Shown one piece after another: positions 32,111 through 44,150 of a stretch of DNA of 64,000 bases. The position numbers were made by a program, and so were the translations under genes. How positions within the stretch are numbered: position 1 is the first letter of the stretch; every line of letters begins with the position of its first letter. Under the pieces are notes generated by a model. The model made no database searches. It was given only the letters and a program-made list of their open reading frames with translations, and was not told the origin of the DNA. Origin of the DNA: Takakia lepidozioides (taxonomy: Eukaryota; Streptophyta; Takakiopsida; Takakiales; Takakiaceae); assembly GCA_030704615.1 (NCBI GenBank), contig CM060731.1, forward strand, positions 14,322,001-14,386,000. The letters run 5' to 3'.

Positions 32111-33786
32111 ATTGCAATTTAAATGAAAGTTGATTCTGTGATTATTATTTGTTCTAAAGGAACAACTACGGTGGAGGAAGGGGATTCAACGTTTTCCAGA
32201 TAGTATGAAAATGAATATTAAAAGAATACAGTTCAGTCTGACTCGGAGTCAGTACAATGTATCCCCGCTTCCTCTGCATCTAAGTCTAAGTATTTTAGAA
32301 CACCGGATCCACGCTGGATACACCTACGGCTGGCCACTAAAAAGTCAGGGGATAGGGACTCGGCCGCGTGAAGTGCCATTGCTTCGGCATAAACAGGAAG
32401 CAGAAAATTGGAAAGGGGGCTGTCGAAAACAGACTCGCCAGAAATGGTTTATACTCGATTATAACACATTCTACTAGAGTGGAGCTGCAGAGAACATTGA
32501 AACTCATCATGAAAGCACAAGCAGAAGGGAGACGGCATACCAGCTGACCAGGGAAACCCCCTTTCACAAGGTAGAGGCTGTTCACACAATTCCATGTGCG
32601 CAAAACTTCAAACCCTGAAGACTTGAGGTATGATGCCAATGCCCGACGACTATCATTGTCACATGACTGAAAAAGCAGAAGTGTCCCTGCATCAGAGAGG
32701 AAGTTGTTACAGAACCCGAACACCCAACTCCAGTAGTTGTCCTCGAATTTGTTCCAGCCTGGCGTCTTGCCCTTTGGAAGAACTTCTGGCACAGCCTGGC
32801 CATCCGGGATGTCGAGAATGACAATGTCGGCCGCATAAGTTTTCTGCACACCGCACACGAAGGTGGGACCTGTGCTCACCTGCAACAGACATGTTTTTTA
32901 TAAGAACGATGGCAAGAATGTTTTCAAAGAACGAGACTGAAATACTGCCAACGAAACTTTCAGAGAAAAAGGAAAGAAACTGGAATTCTCACCAGATTGA
33001 GGAATGAGATTATATTGTCCCAGGTAGGGGATGACACCCCAGTGTATCCTCTCTTTCGACTCTGCATCATCGACAGCCAACCCTCATTAACAATTTTCAT
33101 CTCTCCTGCCGAATCAGAACGGGAAGGGTGTGGCTTGGCATCGAACACGCACTGAACAGTGCGGGTATATCTTCCAACAGTAAAGTCCTGCCCACTCTCC
33201 ATCTCCTTTTCTTTCTCCTTCCCCTTGTCCTTTTCCTTCTCTTTGGACTTGTCTTTGTCCTTTGGCTTTGCTGGTGAGATGGCTATGACATCAACAGCCT
33301 TGTCTTTTGGTTTGCGGCCCGCATTCTTTCCCTTCTGCGGCGTTCCCTGAGCATCAGGCTCCTTGGCAGCCAATGTTGCTATGTTTCGTTGGTACTCTTC
33401 GTCAGTCAAAGGCGCCAACATCTTAGCGTTATTGTTCAAGTATTTCATATGCTGTTCTTGAAAGGTCGTGTGCTCCGGTGGGCAGTCAAGGTACCAGCCA
33501 CAGTCTCTGAAGTGAGAAGGACTCTAGTCCTTCAATATCCTTGCAGTATACATGGTTGGATCGTTTGCAGGGTCCGACCACATGTCAAGATAGTCTGGAA
33601 ATTCCGTTCAAGTGATTTCCTTCCATAAGCACATATTTCGTGTACCTGAAAAAAAGAGATAAATCCCAACCCACAAAAGCGCTCAGTGAGTAAGATGCAA
33701 GTAGAACAGAATGAAAAAAACATAGATTGAAATGGCTCTGAGAACTGCTCCAAGGACCTTCCAGGACCACGCGACTGCTCCAGATG

Positions 33787-34509
33787 TGAATGTCGTCAAC
33801 GCCATTCAAAACATTCCATTCAATGATACTGTAAATACACCCTAATCCAGGTGAATGCAAACTATCGTTTTGGAATGACACAAACATAGAAGTGAATGTC
33901 GTCAACGACATTCACTAATCAAGCCTAATTATTCCTCAAGTGAAGCAAAATCACAGGATGGAAATCATAAACTCGAGTAAGGAACCCTCCAGGAAAACTC
34001 AATGCACATTCATAACGAACATATCACTGAGGACCTCACAACAACACTGTATGTGAATGGCGTCAACGCCATTCAAAAAAATACAAAAAAGAAACCAATT
34101 ACTTAGCTCCCAATCCATGTAAATTCAAAGTGTCGCTGTTGAATAATACAAACACAGAAGTGAATGTCGTCAACGACATTCACTTTGGATTTCTCATAAC
34201 AGAGCTTATCAAGCCTCCAGATTCCTCGCAAGAGGCAAAAACAATGCAGAACAACTGAGTGTCTGCATTGACATTCAGCAAAATGAAGTGAGGAACCCTC
34301 ACTGTAACCTCTATGGACATTACAAAAATTTACATAACTCTGAGGACCTCTCAACAACTCCGGATGTGAATGTCGTCAACGCCATTCAAGGACATTATCA
34401 ATTCTAATCAGGGACACTATAATTACACCCTTAGATCCTAACCAGGTGAATTCATATACTCGCTTAAGAATGACTCAGACAAATAAGTGAATGTCGTCAA
34501 CGACATTCA
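33787..34509. repeat. Palindrome array in intron 5 of copy 3
   Basis: Six palindromes: 33787-33808, 33891-33916, 34054-34075, 34159-34184, 34367-34388, 34488-34509. The best (33891 and 34159) have perfect 12-nt arms AGTGAATGTCGT around centre CA; 34054 has perfect arms TGAATGGCGT; 33787 and 34367 have one mismatch. They fall in roughly 300-bp tandem units with two palindromes each, the units sharing GAGGACCTC(A/T)CAACAAC. All contain CGTCAACG. Confidence 0.93.
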
Positions 34510-36381
34510 ATCTGGATCTATGATTGCAATCCTTATGAAGCCACATTTTTTCCCAAAAAAAGCAATAGAGTTTCAAGTATGACATTGCACCTGTACACAA
34601 CTCGCATCATGGCCCACTCTCCTCCAACCTGACTGTCAAAGTCGTTGGACCGTAAAATGTTACCATCTTTGGAGAACTCCCGGAAAAAACAGTATCTCCA
34701 GGTGAGACCTCACCACTTCCTTATGTATGCCTCCAATGACATTTGGGGAGGGGAAACAATCGAAATGTTCAGGTCCTTCAAAGTCTGATCCAACACAATG
34801 ACGGCGCGCTTTTCGAGCTGCAAATAGTATATTTGTCAGAATTGCAAATAAGATACTTATCACATACTTGAAGAGAAGAAAACAACATGTTTGAATACAC
34901 ACCTGACTCCAAAATGTAGCCTTGTGGAGCCAGTTATCAAACACCAAATCACTGATTCCTTCCACCTTTGTGCCAGGCTGTATGGTGCTATTTGGGAACT
35001 GATTCAAGTCCTTTACTGTTTGATCTGAGTTCCATATCTCCAGCCACCTTATTTTTGTTTGTGGGTCGACCATCGATATGGCCAGCCGGTGCAATTTCTC
35101 CTGCTCCATCTCCGGATGCACATGCTTGTCATAGTGTGTTTTGATCTGCTGAAGGAACTCAGGACCAAGTCCAGGATCTACTATTCTAAGCTGCTTTCCG
35201 AAGGCGGACATCAATTTGGTTCTTCGCATTTCAAACTCCTTCTTTATTGCAACTTCCACACCCTTTGATGTCCTTAGTTCCTCTGGTGTAGTGCGGTAAT
35301 ATTCGGATTTTCCCTTCTCAGCTGCCTCTGCCAGTTCTTGCTGCATTGATTCAAGTAGTGATTAGCTCCGAAGGGACTACAAACATGTATTCGAAAAGTA
35401 AACAGAGTACAGACTCGGGCTTACCGCATACATGTATTCCAGAAACGCCTCTCGTGTCAAAGAATACCAAGTGCCTGCAGCTCTTCCTGTTTTGCACTTC
35501 TTGATGATATTGGGTGGTAGTACTGTCCGAAAATCATCCAGCTTCATCAGACCAATCCTCTGAATTCGGAATAGTGTGTGAACCAAGCTTGTTGTCACAT
35601 GCGATTTCTCTGTCGATCTGCAAAAACATTGGAAACATTGCATTCCTTAACACTGTTTTTTGAGGATTAATAAGACACTACAGAGGGAATGAAATCTCCT
35701 GGATGACTTACTTGTTCACGTCGTGCATAGCTGTAAGAAGCCTAGCGATGTCGTTTCCAGGATCCAAAACCATTGCCTCCACAGCAACATGCTTGTCTTT
35801 GTCTTTCGCATGGTGTTTCTGAATGTATCCCATCCATGCCAGCAATCGGTGGTTGTCGTCCCAGACATAGAACATGTGGTTGCAGAATTGCTGGGTGTTC
35901 TTTCCCATCATGAGGCCCAACTCGAACTCCTCATTGACATCTTTCCAGCACTCATCCCAGTTATCACTGATCTCTGGAGACACTAATGTGCTTTTCCCAT
36001 TTATATCCGTCAGTGACACATAAAAAACTTGTGCACCAAGTCTATATCCATGCACAAAATCACTCTCCAATTTTGTTATGCCATGGGAAAGAGGTGGACG
36101 CACAACAGGCATTGATATCATCCGGCATAGAGGGATGTTCAGACGCCCTCCAGATACGAGCATGTCCCTTATAACCTCCTGAGAGTTTACCTTCTAGAAT
36201 GACATGAGTTCTTTCACCTTGTCAAGGTAGTGCACTTCAGATTCATCTGCTTCATCTGTATTCTCTGAGCTTTTTGCGGACTCGTCCCCATCTCCAGATC
36301 CTCTCCCCTCTGATCCTGTAGGCTTCGACCTCACAGTTTTCTGCACGATGCCATTCAGTTCTGACTGAGTAATTTGCAAAT

Positions 36382-36615
36382 AGTGAATGGCGGTAACGAC
36401 CATCACTCTGTCTCAAAGAAACTCACTATGAATGGTGTGAAACAATTCAGCACAATCTACACAAGCAAAGCTGATATTGCCGTATTCAAAACAAAAGCGA
36501 GAGCGATAGCGAACGGCGTTAACGACAATCACAAAAGATAAGGACCTGCCGGATCGGTGTTGTGTAATGACATCTATGTGCAACTGATTGGCGGCAACGA
36601 CATTCAGTATAGTTT
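36382..36615. repeat. Decayed palindromes in intron 1 of copy 3
   Basis: At 36382-36406 (AGTGAATGGCGGTAACGACC…), near 36508-36530 (GCGAACGGCGTTAACGAC) and near 36588-36606 (GATTGGCGGCAACGACATTC) are imperfect versions of the copy 3 palindrome. They occupy the same intron as the copy 2 hairpins at 19658-20155. Confidence 0.65.
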
Positions 36616-37845
36616 AGGACGGACAGTAAGTGCAGATTATTCAGATTGACTCCACTCAATCTCTACGCATATCTTCAACAATGAAATGTAAGGTAGATAA
36701 AACTTACTGGCGCCTTCTTAGGTTTTGAAATTGGATCCCCTTCTGCAACTTTCCTCTTCCCTCTCACATCTGCTGGAATTTCTGTCTGCTCTAGGGTTTC
36801 TGGACCTTCTCCTGTGCTTCCACCTCCTTCAGTGTCCCTGCGAATCATCTTTGCCTCCAAAGGCTGGCGCAATCTTATCGCCGACTGTGTCACAGCCGCT
36901 GCCTTAGTGTCCGTCTGCTCTTCAGAATCAGTCTCCGTGTTCACCTGCTGCCTTGGCCCTGTGTTCTCCAACAAACGACGCCTCGTCATTTGCTCTCTTG
37001 CTCTGCGTCTCTCTCTAAGGGAAGTAAAATAAAGAGACTTTCTTCTCTTTCGTATTGTAGAAGGAACCCTCTCCAGCTTGACTACCACTCTCTCTCTAAG
37101 CGCGAAAAGTAGAAAAACACAGTGACTCCCGATTTCTTGCGGGATTGCCTGGGTTCTTGCGTGTCTCTAGAAGCATCGGATTCCCTCTCGCGTGACCGTT
37201 ACACATAGTCGTTCCCTTATTAGTGCACATGCCAGCAATTGGTGTACAGCTGTTTGTATTCAGTTATGGATGTCTGACGTGTGTCGCCCAAAAAAAACGG
37301 CGTGTTCTGTATTAGAACGGTTTCAATATTTAAAAATAACAGCGAATCCCAGAAATCTTGGCGCACAGTCTTACACAAATAAATGTAAATGAACGAGAGT
37401 TTGATGACAAATCTTGGAATATCATACACGGTCATCCTTGTTAGTCAAACCCCACATTCGTTTCACATTTGGAACTTTCCAGGTGCGCATGATCATTGGT
37501 AGTAGTATAAAGATACATTTACTTAATCTGCAATCCCATCCTCAGATCCTGTGGCATGCTTCCAGGAAGTCGGCTTTGTTATTGGGTTTATTGATGAGGT
37601 TCTGGTTAACGGTTTAACAGCTGCCGACACTGCTCCTAGGGATACTCTGACCACTGGGCCCACAAGAAAAGTAATTAAAATGGACGGCTGCATATCTGGA
37701 AAGAATAACATAATATGCACAGTCGTTGTCTGATCTTCCTCCGCCATATTCTCTACTCATTCTTCAACTGTGTTCTAGAGACATCAGTAAACCGATTTAC
37801 ACTAGATTTGCGATAGCAAGGTACAAACGTACGCGAGGAAGGAAG

Positions 37846-40800
37846 ATGGCTTCCTCTGAAGCGGAGTTCTTCTCTGACGACAAACCAGTGCCGCTCTCCC
37901 AGGAAGTCCTTGACAATGGATTTGCAATTGTTCTGGAACATGTCTTGGCTACCCGTTTTCAGCTGCAGAATGACTCCATCTTTTTGGAGAAAGAGGTGTA
38001 CGATCTTAAAGGGAAGTTGTTGAAATACTCTTTCCAAAACCGTGATGAGACGGCTCATATCAGCCAGTGGAGAGTGCGTCCTGGTCGATACAGAGTACTT
38101 GGAGAGCCTCGACGAAAGTCCCTTGGGTCATATGTGACGCCCGGGACTGCTGCTTCGGTTGTTGAAGACAAGAGGGAGGTGGTGGTGAAAAAAGAACAGA
38201 CGTCCTCCACTCCAATCGTTGAGCTTTCGGATTCTTCCGATGATGACATAAGTGAAATTCCAAATCCAGTCTTTCCTACTGTGGTTGGAGAAGCTGATGA
38301 AGAAGAGATTTGTAGTGTCATTCCAAAATTGTGGGCGATGGGAGGAATGGCTGGATTCAAAAGTGAGTTGCGGGGAATTGATTGGGAATCTTTGAAGCAG
38401 GTGCCTGTGAAGTTCTTGCCGGAGACTTTTGATGGCGATATCCTATTCGAGCTGCCTCCTCCTCCGCGAGTTGGAGGTGTAACAATCATGATGCATGGAA
38501 TGGACAATAAACACGACGGGCACACGTGGTGCAGAACAAAAACATCCAATATTCAGATTGATGACAAGCTTGTTTTCAGGAGGACAGTTTGCAATGGACA
38601 CCTTAGGTGTGATAATTTGAATTGCAGACACTTTCTTCAGTCTGGGGTTCATAATCAAAGCGAATGGGAGGGTCTGGCGGAAAATCCATTTCAGCCTGGG
38701 ACTGCCCCTCCACCGGCAAACACTTTCGTCTGCAAATTCTGCAAACTTGTGCCATCCTGCTTGGCGCTCTGCGGAGCAAGAATGTACTATGTTGTGCACC
38801 GTTTGAAAACAATGACAAGAGCTTGTGTGCATTTCGGATTCCATAACCATCCTGTCTCGAAGGGGGATTACAGGGAGAGTGTTGAGACAGTATCGAGGTT
38901 GATCAAACAGGAGTTCGGGAGAAACCCATCCGCAACAACATCTGCAATTGCTCTTGGCGCAAGCAAGTCCTTCTTGGAAAGCCATATTTTGAGTGAAGGA
39001 GATTCTGTGGGGACTAAACTTGACGGTGCAGCATTGGACCTGGTCATGGATCATTTCTCCACTTTAAGTTCACCTAACATTCGGCATCAGATCAATGCAT
39101 TGAGAATGGGCTCTGGGATCAGAGGCTACATAGACAATATTTTGGAATTGAAACGAGTGAGCAAGTACGATTACATCCAGGACAATGTATTCCCAGGTCA
39201 AGGTGCCATCAAAGTTTTTCTTTTCAAAATGTCGACTGTTGGGGAGGGCAGTGGGGTTAGCCTCGTGAAGCGGATGTAGAAGACTGGGGACTTGCAGAAC
39301 TGTTTTCTTATGTTTGATCATGTGAAACGAGTGAAGGATTGGACGACAATGGCTTGTCATGTCTACGATCCAGTGTACCAACGAGTTATGACAATTGCAG
39401 TTTGTGACATGCAATCCGAGGATACAGAATCCCAGAAGCTTATGTGGAATTCCCTGATACGTGTCATGGGCTGCCATGGGTTGCCATCTCCAAATTTCGC
39501 AGGTTTCATGGCGGATAGTGCTCAAGCAAATTTCAATGCTGTTCGTATTGTCTTCGGATCGGGCGACCCAAAAGTGCCTATGCCAGGAAGAGAGCGTACA
39601 TGTCTATTCCATTTGACACAATCTCTGGAAAAACATACAAAGTCGGACATCAAACCAGAGATGCAGACTCAGCACCGTAAATTGTGTAAAGAGTACAAAG
39701 ATGCTAGAACAATGAAGGAGGCGGACACTTTGTTCCAGACAATTCGTGCCTGGTGGTTCTCTTCTGGAGCTGCATCACTTGAGAGTATGAGAGCATTGGA
39801 AGATTGGCTGGCGTTTTGGCACTTCCGGTATAGACAGTGGGGAGCAGCCATGACAATGGTACGAGGCTTCTATTTCATGCTTTATTCATACATTTGCTTT
39901 CCATATTTTTGACTCATTGCTTTCTTTATGTTGTTTCCTGTGCACTGTTCTGAAGTGTGGTTATCCTCTTTGCAGAACATGTCCATTGAGGAAATGGCGG
40001 ACATGCCATCTTGCAATTTGGCAAAAACTGTGCACAACGCATGGTTGCAGCAGTCTGGGAAACGAGGTCGGGATTTGTATGTGGCAACAACAGATGATTT
40101 GATACGTGCCTTGCAACAACAAACCCGATACCGTGATTTCTTACGAGGTGGGGTTGGTGGCAAGGGTCCGGACAAATGGGAGTTGATGCTGCGTGCTGCA
40201 AACAGATCTGGGGATCCAATCAAGATAGCACGGGCGGTGAGCATGTATGCCCAGGGAACGCCACTTGTTTCTAGAGTTCCACATCTTGAAGGGGAGGAGA
40301 GATTCGGCTCCTGTAAGAGGAAATTGAACACTCCACCTGGTTCGGATTCAGATTCCCACAGGGCAGACCGTGATAACTTCTCGAAGCCTCGTGTTCCCCT
40401 GCATGACAGCTCCATGTCCGGAACCTCCATTGTGGAGGAACCTCCAACACGACGGCAAGCTCCAGCATCAAACAGTGCCACTGAAATGGTGCAGGAGAGA
40501 AACAACCCCTTGATGTGCTTGAGTCCGTATGCCCCGACCACGTTTGGCACATAGAACGCACAAGTGTAGGGTCTCGTGTGAAATGTACAGCGATCAGGGC
40601 AACTAATTTCGAGAAGTGCACTTCATCTATATCCAGAGGTGGTGCCCAAACTCCTGCTCCGACTTTCACGGGCTTGATGCGTCCATACGGTCAACCAGAA
40701 GCCAAGAACCACAAGTTCTGGTTCTGCGCAGATGATTGTGCCAGATGTGTGCATGGAACTGTGCGTCCTTCCGTAGTGATGAAGCCATCTCCTCCAACCG

Positions 40801-41360
40801 TTTGGCCCGTGAAGGTGGGAACACATCTCAGCTTTCAGGAGATTGAAATGCTGGAGGAGGCAGGTTTTTCCCTTGCGAGACAACCCCAACTCCATGCATG
40901 TGCTACTACTTCTGCATCCTCCCAGGTCCCCCCCGCAAATTCTGACTTGTGGCCAACCAAACGAGATGGAAAGCTCGTTCGGCGTTTCCCTCCAACCGCC
41001 GAACACTTTGGCAAAGTGGAGTCCGCAAGAATGCTCCAAGCTCGTGTTGGAAGCACCATGGAAGTACCCGATCTAGGATATGGTCGGGTATTCACAATCA
41101 TCACTTCCACATCTGCTGTTCATGACAGGACCTACGACATCACGGTTTCCAATTTCCCCAATTGCACATGTCCTGATTTTGTGAATATGCTATCAACCAG
41201 TTTGGGCAAGAGAGGTAAATTCATACCCTGCAAACATTTGTATTTCATATTTTTGAGGAGGATGGTTTGCGATCCCAAACGTGACAACTTCATTCATCAG
41301 GCCACTATGAGTTTCAACGAGGTCGATACTCTTTTGCAGCGGGATACAACACATGGGTAG
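37846..41360 (+). pseudogene. Mutator-like transposase with SWIM zinc finger (nearly intact)
   Basis: Starts MASSEAEFFSDDKPVP. Exon 1 runs to 39858 and exon 2 from 39976 (intron GTACGAGG…TTTGCAG). Order: a Cys/His zinc region (CNGHLRCDNLNCRHFL, CKFCKLVPSC; about 38590-38770), VSRLIKQEFGRNPSATTS, then the catalytic region (LMFDHVKRVKDW near 39310; GFMADSAQANFNAVR near 39510; CLFHLTQSLEKH near 39605; LEDWLAFWHFRYRQW near 39800), and a C-terminal SWIM finger CTC…CKH near 41165-41240. In an intact element the protein would cut and rejoin element ends. Damage is slight: one TAG at 39277-39279 and one frameshift near 40512. Terminal inverted repeats were not found by eye. Confidence 0.78.
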
Positions 41361-41779
41361 CATGAACTATGTAATGTGGTATGTGGATGACCATGATTTG
41401 AAATGTGTAATTCACATCAATTCGTCGGCTGTGCAATGATATGGCCTCCAACTATACGGAGTGAGCTCTGAGTGACAACTTTTAGGTAGTGCACATTTGT
41501 CATTGCACCGTTCGAAGTCTACATGTCTTGCTGTCGCTATGCACTACAATCATCTTTTGAAGATGATCCTAACTCTCATTGTTATTTGAGGAGGGAGGAA
41601 GGTCTTCCCGTGGCAGCCTTTATGGCGCACACTTTGTGAGGATATTTTGTCGTCCTCGTAATTGTAAAAGTGAAACAAGCATTTGTAATTGCACAATGTT
41701 GGATGCTGCAATTGTAGGCCTCAACGCTCGTCTTGATTATATTTAGGCAAGATTCCCTGCATTAATTCCACGGTCATAA

Positions 41780-41960
41780 GACCATCCACGGTTATAGGCA
41801 ACGCATGTTAATGCTGACGTGGCAGATGACGGACAGTGCCACATCATCATTTACCGCCACATCAGCATGCTGACATGACGCTCACGCCACGTCACTCCTG
41901 CGTGAGCGTACGCTCGCGCGCTCACGCGCAACGCTCACGCGCAACGCTCACGCCATTGCG
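41780..41960 (+). repeat. Composite repeat block X4
   Basis: CCACGGTTATAGG (41786-41798), GACGTGGCAG, CACGTCA and a (GCTCACGC)n-like array to 41950. It follows the MULE gene by about 400 bp. Bases 41361-41780 hold no recognisable gene. Confidence 0.5.
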
Positions 41961-42389
41961 TCGTTGTCAAAGCCTCATGTGCCACTGCAAAAGGCGGTGC
42001 AAGTCTGCTTAAATGGAGGTGCATGACACGGATACTAGGCGGGTAAGCGAAACCTAAATGAGAGTCCCCTCCATAGCTTGACCCCTTGGCGAAAGCGGGA
42101 AGACTTTGAACCCAAGGCTTTGCTCCTTGCGCTGGCAGGGTGGTAGGTTTTTAGAAATTGATAGGCAAGATCATCTGGATCTAACGAACCCAATTGGCAT
42201 GTGGCTCTTTCCCTGTGCGACAGTTGTATAAGCAACGTCCTCATTGCAGCGACATGATGGCATTAGGGAGGGCATAATGCGAAACAATGCCATATTTTAA
42301 CCCATAATTCCTTTGCAAATTTCGTGAGGCCAATTTCTGGATCGAAAAGTGGCAAAATTTCGCGCAAAAAAAAAAACGCTGGTTGGACC

Positions 42390-43217
42390 TACCGTACTTA
42401 CCTAGCTTATTAGGCAATAATTAATTCAAAATCAGGTGCCTAACTATATTTAGAACATTTTTGGAAAATGTGCCTAAAACCTGGAAAAACTCCTGAGAAG
42501 TGCCTAATTGCTCAAAATTGCTCAAAATTGCTCAAAAATCCAAAATGTCCAAACATGTGGAAAAAATGCCTAAATTATTTTATTTAAAGTCCAAAAAATG
42601 GCAAAAATGCCTACAATTTAGATTTTCCATGTCCACACAACTTCCAAAGGGCCATGCGACATCTTCATAAGTCTCATCACCTACCTCATGTGAATCTTCT
42701 GATTCTGAGAGAAGGTTAAGGTCAGGAACATCACGATCCTCGATATGCATGTTTGCAAGACATCAGCTAATGCTCTCAATGACACTTCCATCAAGGTAGA
42801 TATCAAGAACATCCTCCATGGCAAGATCTCCTTCCACTTGGGTGTTTGGGTTTGAAAACAAAGAAAATGTAAAATTGGCTCTCATTGCCTCACCTTGAAA
42901 GGCATCTTCAAATGCTCGTAAAATTCCACAAAGTCTCCAACTTGACAAAATCATCTCCTGTTGGCACTTCACCTCCACCCAAGACTCATACAACCAACAT
43001 TATGTGTTTTTTTAAATAAAATAACCTCAACCATAGTTTTTGAGGGAGGTCTAAAACAATTGTTCATCGTTATCCAGGGTCGACTGAAATACATGCCTAA
43101 TATTTGGAAATTACCTAGTTGAGGTGCCTAAATAATAAAAACGAATCTGCCTAATAATATTCCATTTTAATTAATTAATAGGCGCGGAAGTGCCTAATAA
43201 GCTAGGTGAGTATGGTA
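42390..43217. mobile_element. Short element with terminal inverted repeats (MITE-like)
   Basis: The left end TACCGTACTTACCTAGCTTA and the right end (reversed) TACCATACTCACCTAGCTTA continue identically through TTAGGCA: about 26 bp with two mismatches. The interior repeats GCCTAA/TTAGGC words, as seen in subterminal regions of hAT-like elements. It has no transposase; a 76-codon minus frame at 42763-42993 is not convincing. No clear target duplication was found, and the superfamily is not fixed. Confidence 0.6.
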
Positions 43218-44150
43218 TATACCAGTCCAACATTGGTATCTACATAGCACAATGTGCAAACGTGACGTGGCGTGAACATGTCATGTCAAAAATTGACTTT
43301 ACTTTGTGTATTTTTTACCGTTTGCTGTACATAATTAACCTTCTAGAAACGTAAAAAGCCAGCATTTCAAAACATTTTTGAAAAAAATGGTCCGCCAACA
43401 CAATTTTTCAATCCATAAGTGCATAATCTCAGCATTATGTGAAATGTCCAAGAGCTCATCTGAATACATGTGCACTAGACAACAACTTTGGAAGTGGGCG
43501 CTCATCTGCACAAGTAAGCTCTTAAGGTTTATTCTGGAGAGCACACTACTCTTACATACTTTGTGTGGGAGAGAAGCAAGTTTGCACTTGTTTGAAGTCT
43601 GCCTATCTTATTCTTCTGGAGTGAGCAAGTTGCTAGATTGAGCTAGTAGTTATAGCTTCTGGCAAACTGGTGCATGGAAGTGTTGGAATGTCAGTAGGCA
43701 TGGGCACTTCCTGGCCAACAATCAAAAGAAATTGAGCATGACAACAGCCAACAGCTTGAAGCAGTACACACAAACACACAAAGCATGTTCAAGACCATGA
43801 CACAAACAAACAACTCAATGACATTTAAAATAACTAGGACTACGTGATGATCCATGTTATCTGTTGGGTACTTGTGCATCGGAATGGGACTTTTCCCTTT
43901 AGGTGGGTTGAGGATCACCTCTTTGAAGATACACAGATATGAGCAAGACCACAACCAAAGTCTCATACATGGAAAGTATTCATGACACAATTAGTGTGTG
44001 CATATTTGAATTGCAATCACAAAACTTTGGCTATATTTTCTAAAGTTTAGGTGTGATGTTGCATGTCTGAGAATGTTTGCCTTCACAATGTTGCTTGCAG
44101 TAGTTATAACCATTTGAAGCAGCTTGCACAAACCATAGATGCTGCGAACG
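43218..44150. other. Intergenic, no gene seen
   Basis: AT-rich sequence with scattered short open frames on both strands and no splice-consistent exon chain, RNA gene or repeat structure. Confidence 0.4.

Larger units (their letters stand above)
32541..37088 (-). pseudogene. ParB-like plus DNA-methyltransferase-like gene, copy 3 (lacks last exons)
   Basis: Minus-strand exons: 37088-36708 (basic start MVVKLERVPSTIRKRRKS), 36364-35712, 35617-35425, 35340-34903, about 34819-34591, about 33650-32992, 32879-32541. Exon 2 has the ParB-like stretch IPLCRMISMPVVRPPL … VWDDNHRLLAWM (about 35863-35834). Exon 6 has a Lys/Glu/Asp linker (KDKSKEKEKDKGKEKEKE). Exon 7 carries ADIVILDIPDGQAVPE and FLSDAGTLLLFQSCDND, the motif IV half of the methyltransferase-like domain. 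Damage: TAG at 36196-36194, a TGA in exon 5, and a frameshift and a stop in exon 6. The motif I exons are absent; homology stops at 32541. Exons 1, 3, 4 and 7 are open, so decay is recent or mild. GT-AG borders agree with copy 2 throughout. Confidence 0.62.

Noticed and set aside
33787-34509. Regularly spaced palindromes as a CRISPR array
   Set aside because: Repeats are palindromic throughout, spacers are themselves related, and the context is a eukaryotic intron. No cas genes are present.
2190-37846. Fixed pairing of MULE and ParB-methyltransferase copies as one composite element
   Set aside because: They are neighbours twice, but tail to tail at 2 kb and head to head at 37 kb, and copy 2 has no MULE beside it; chance clustering is simpler.
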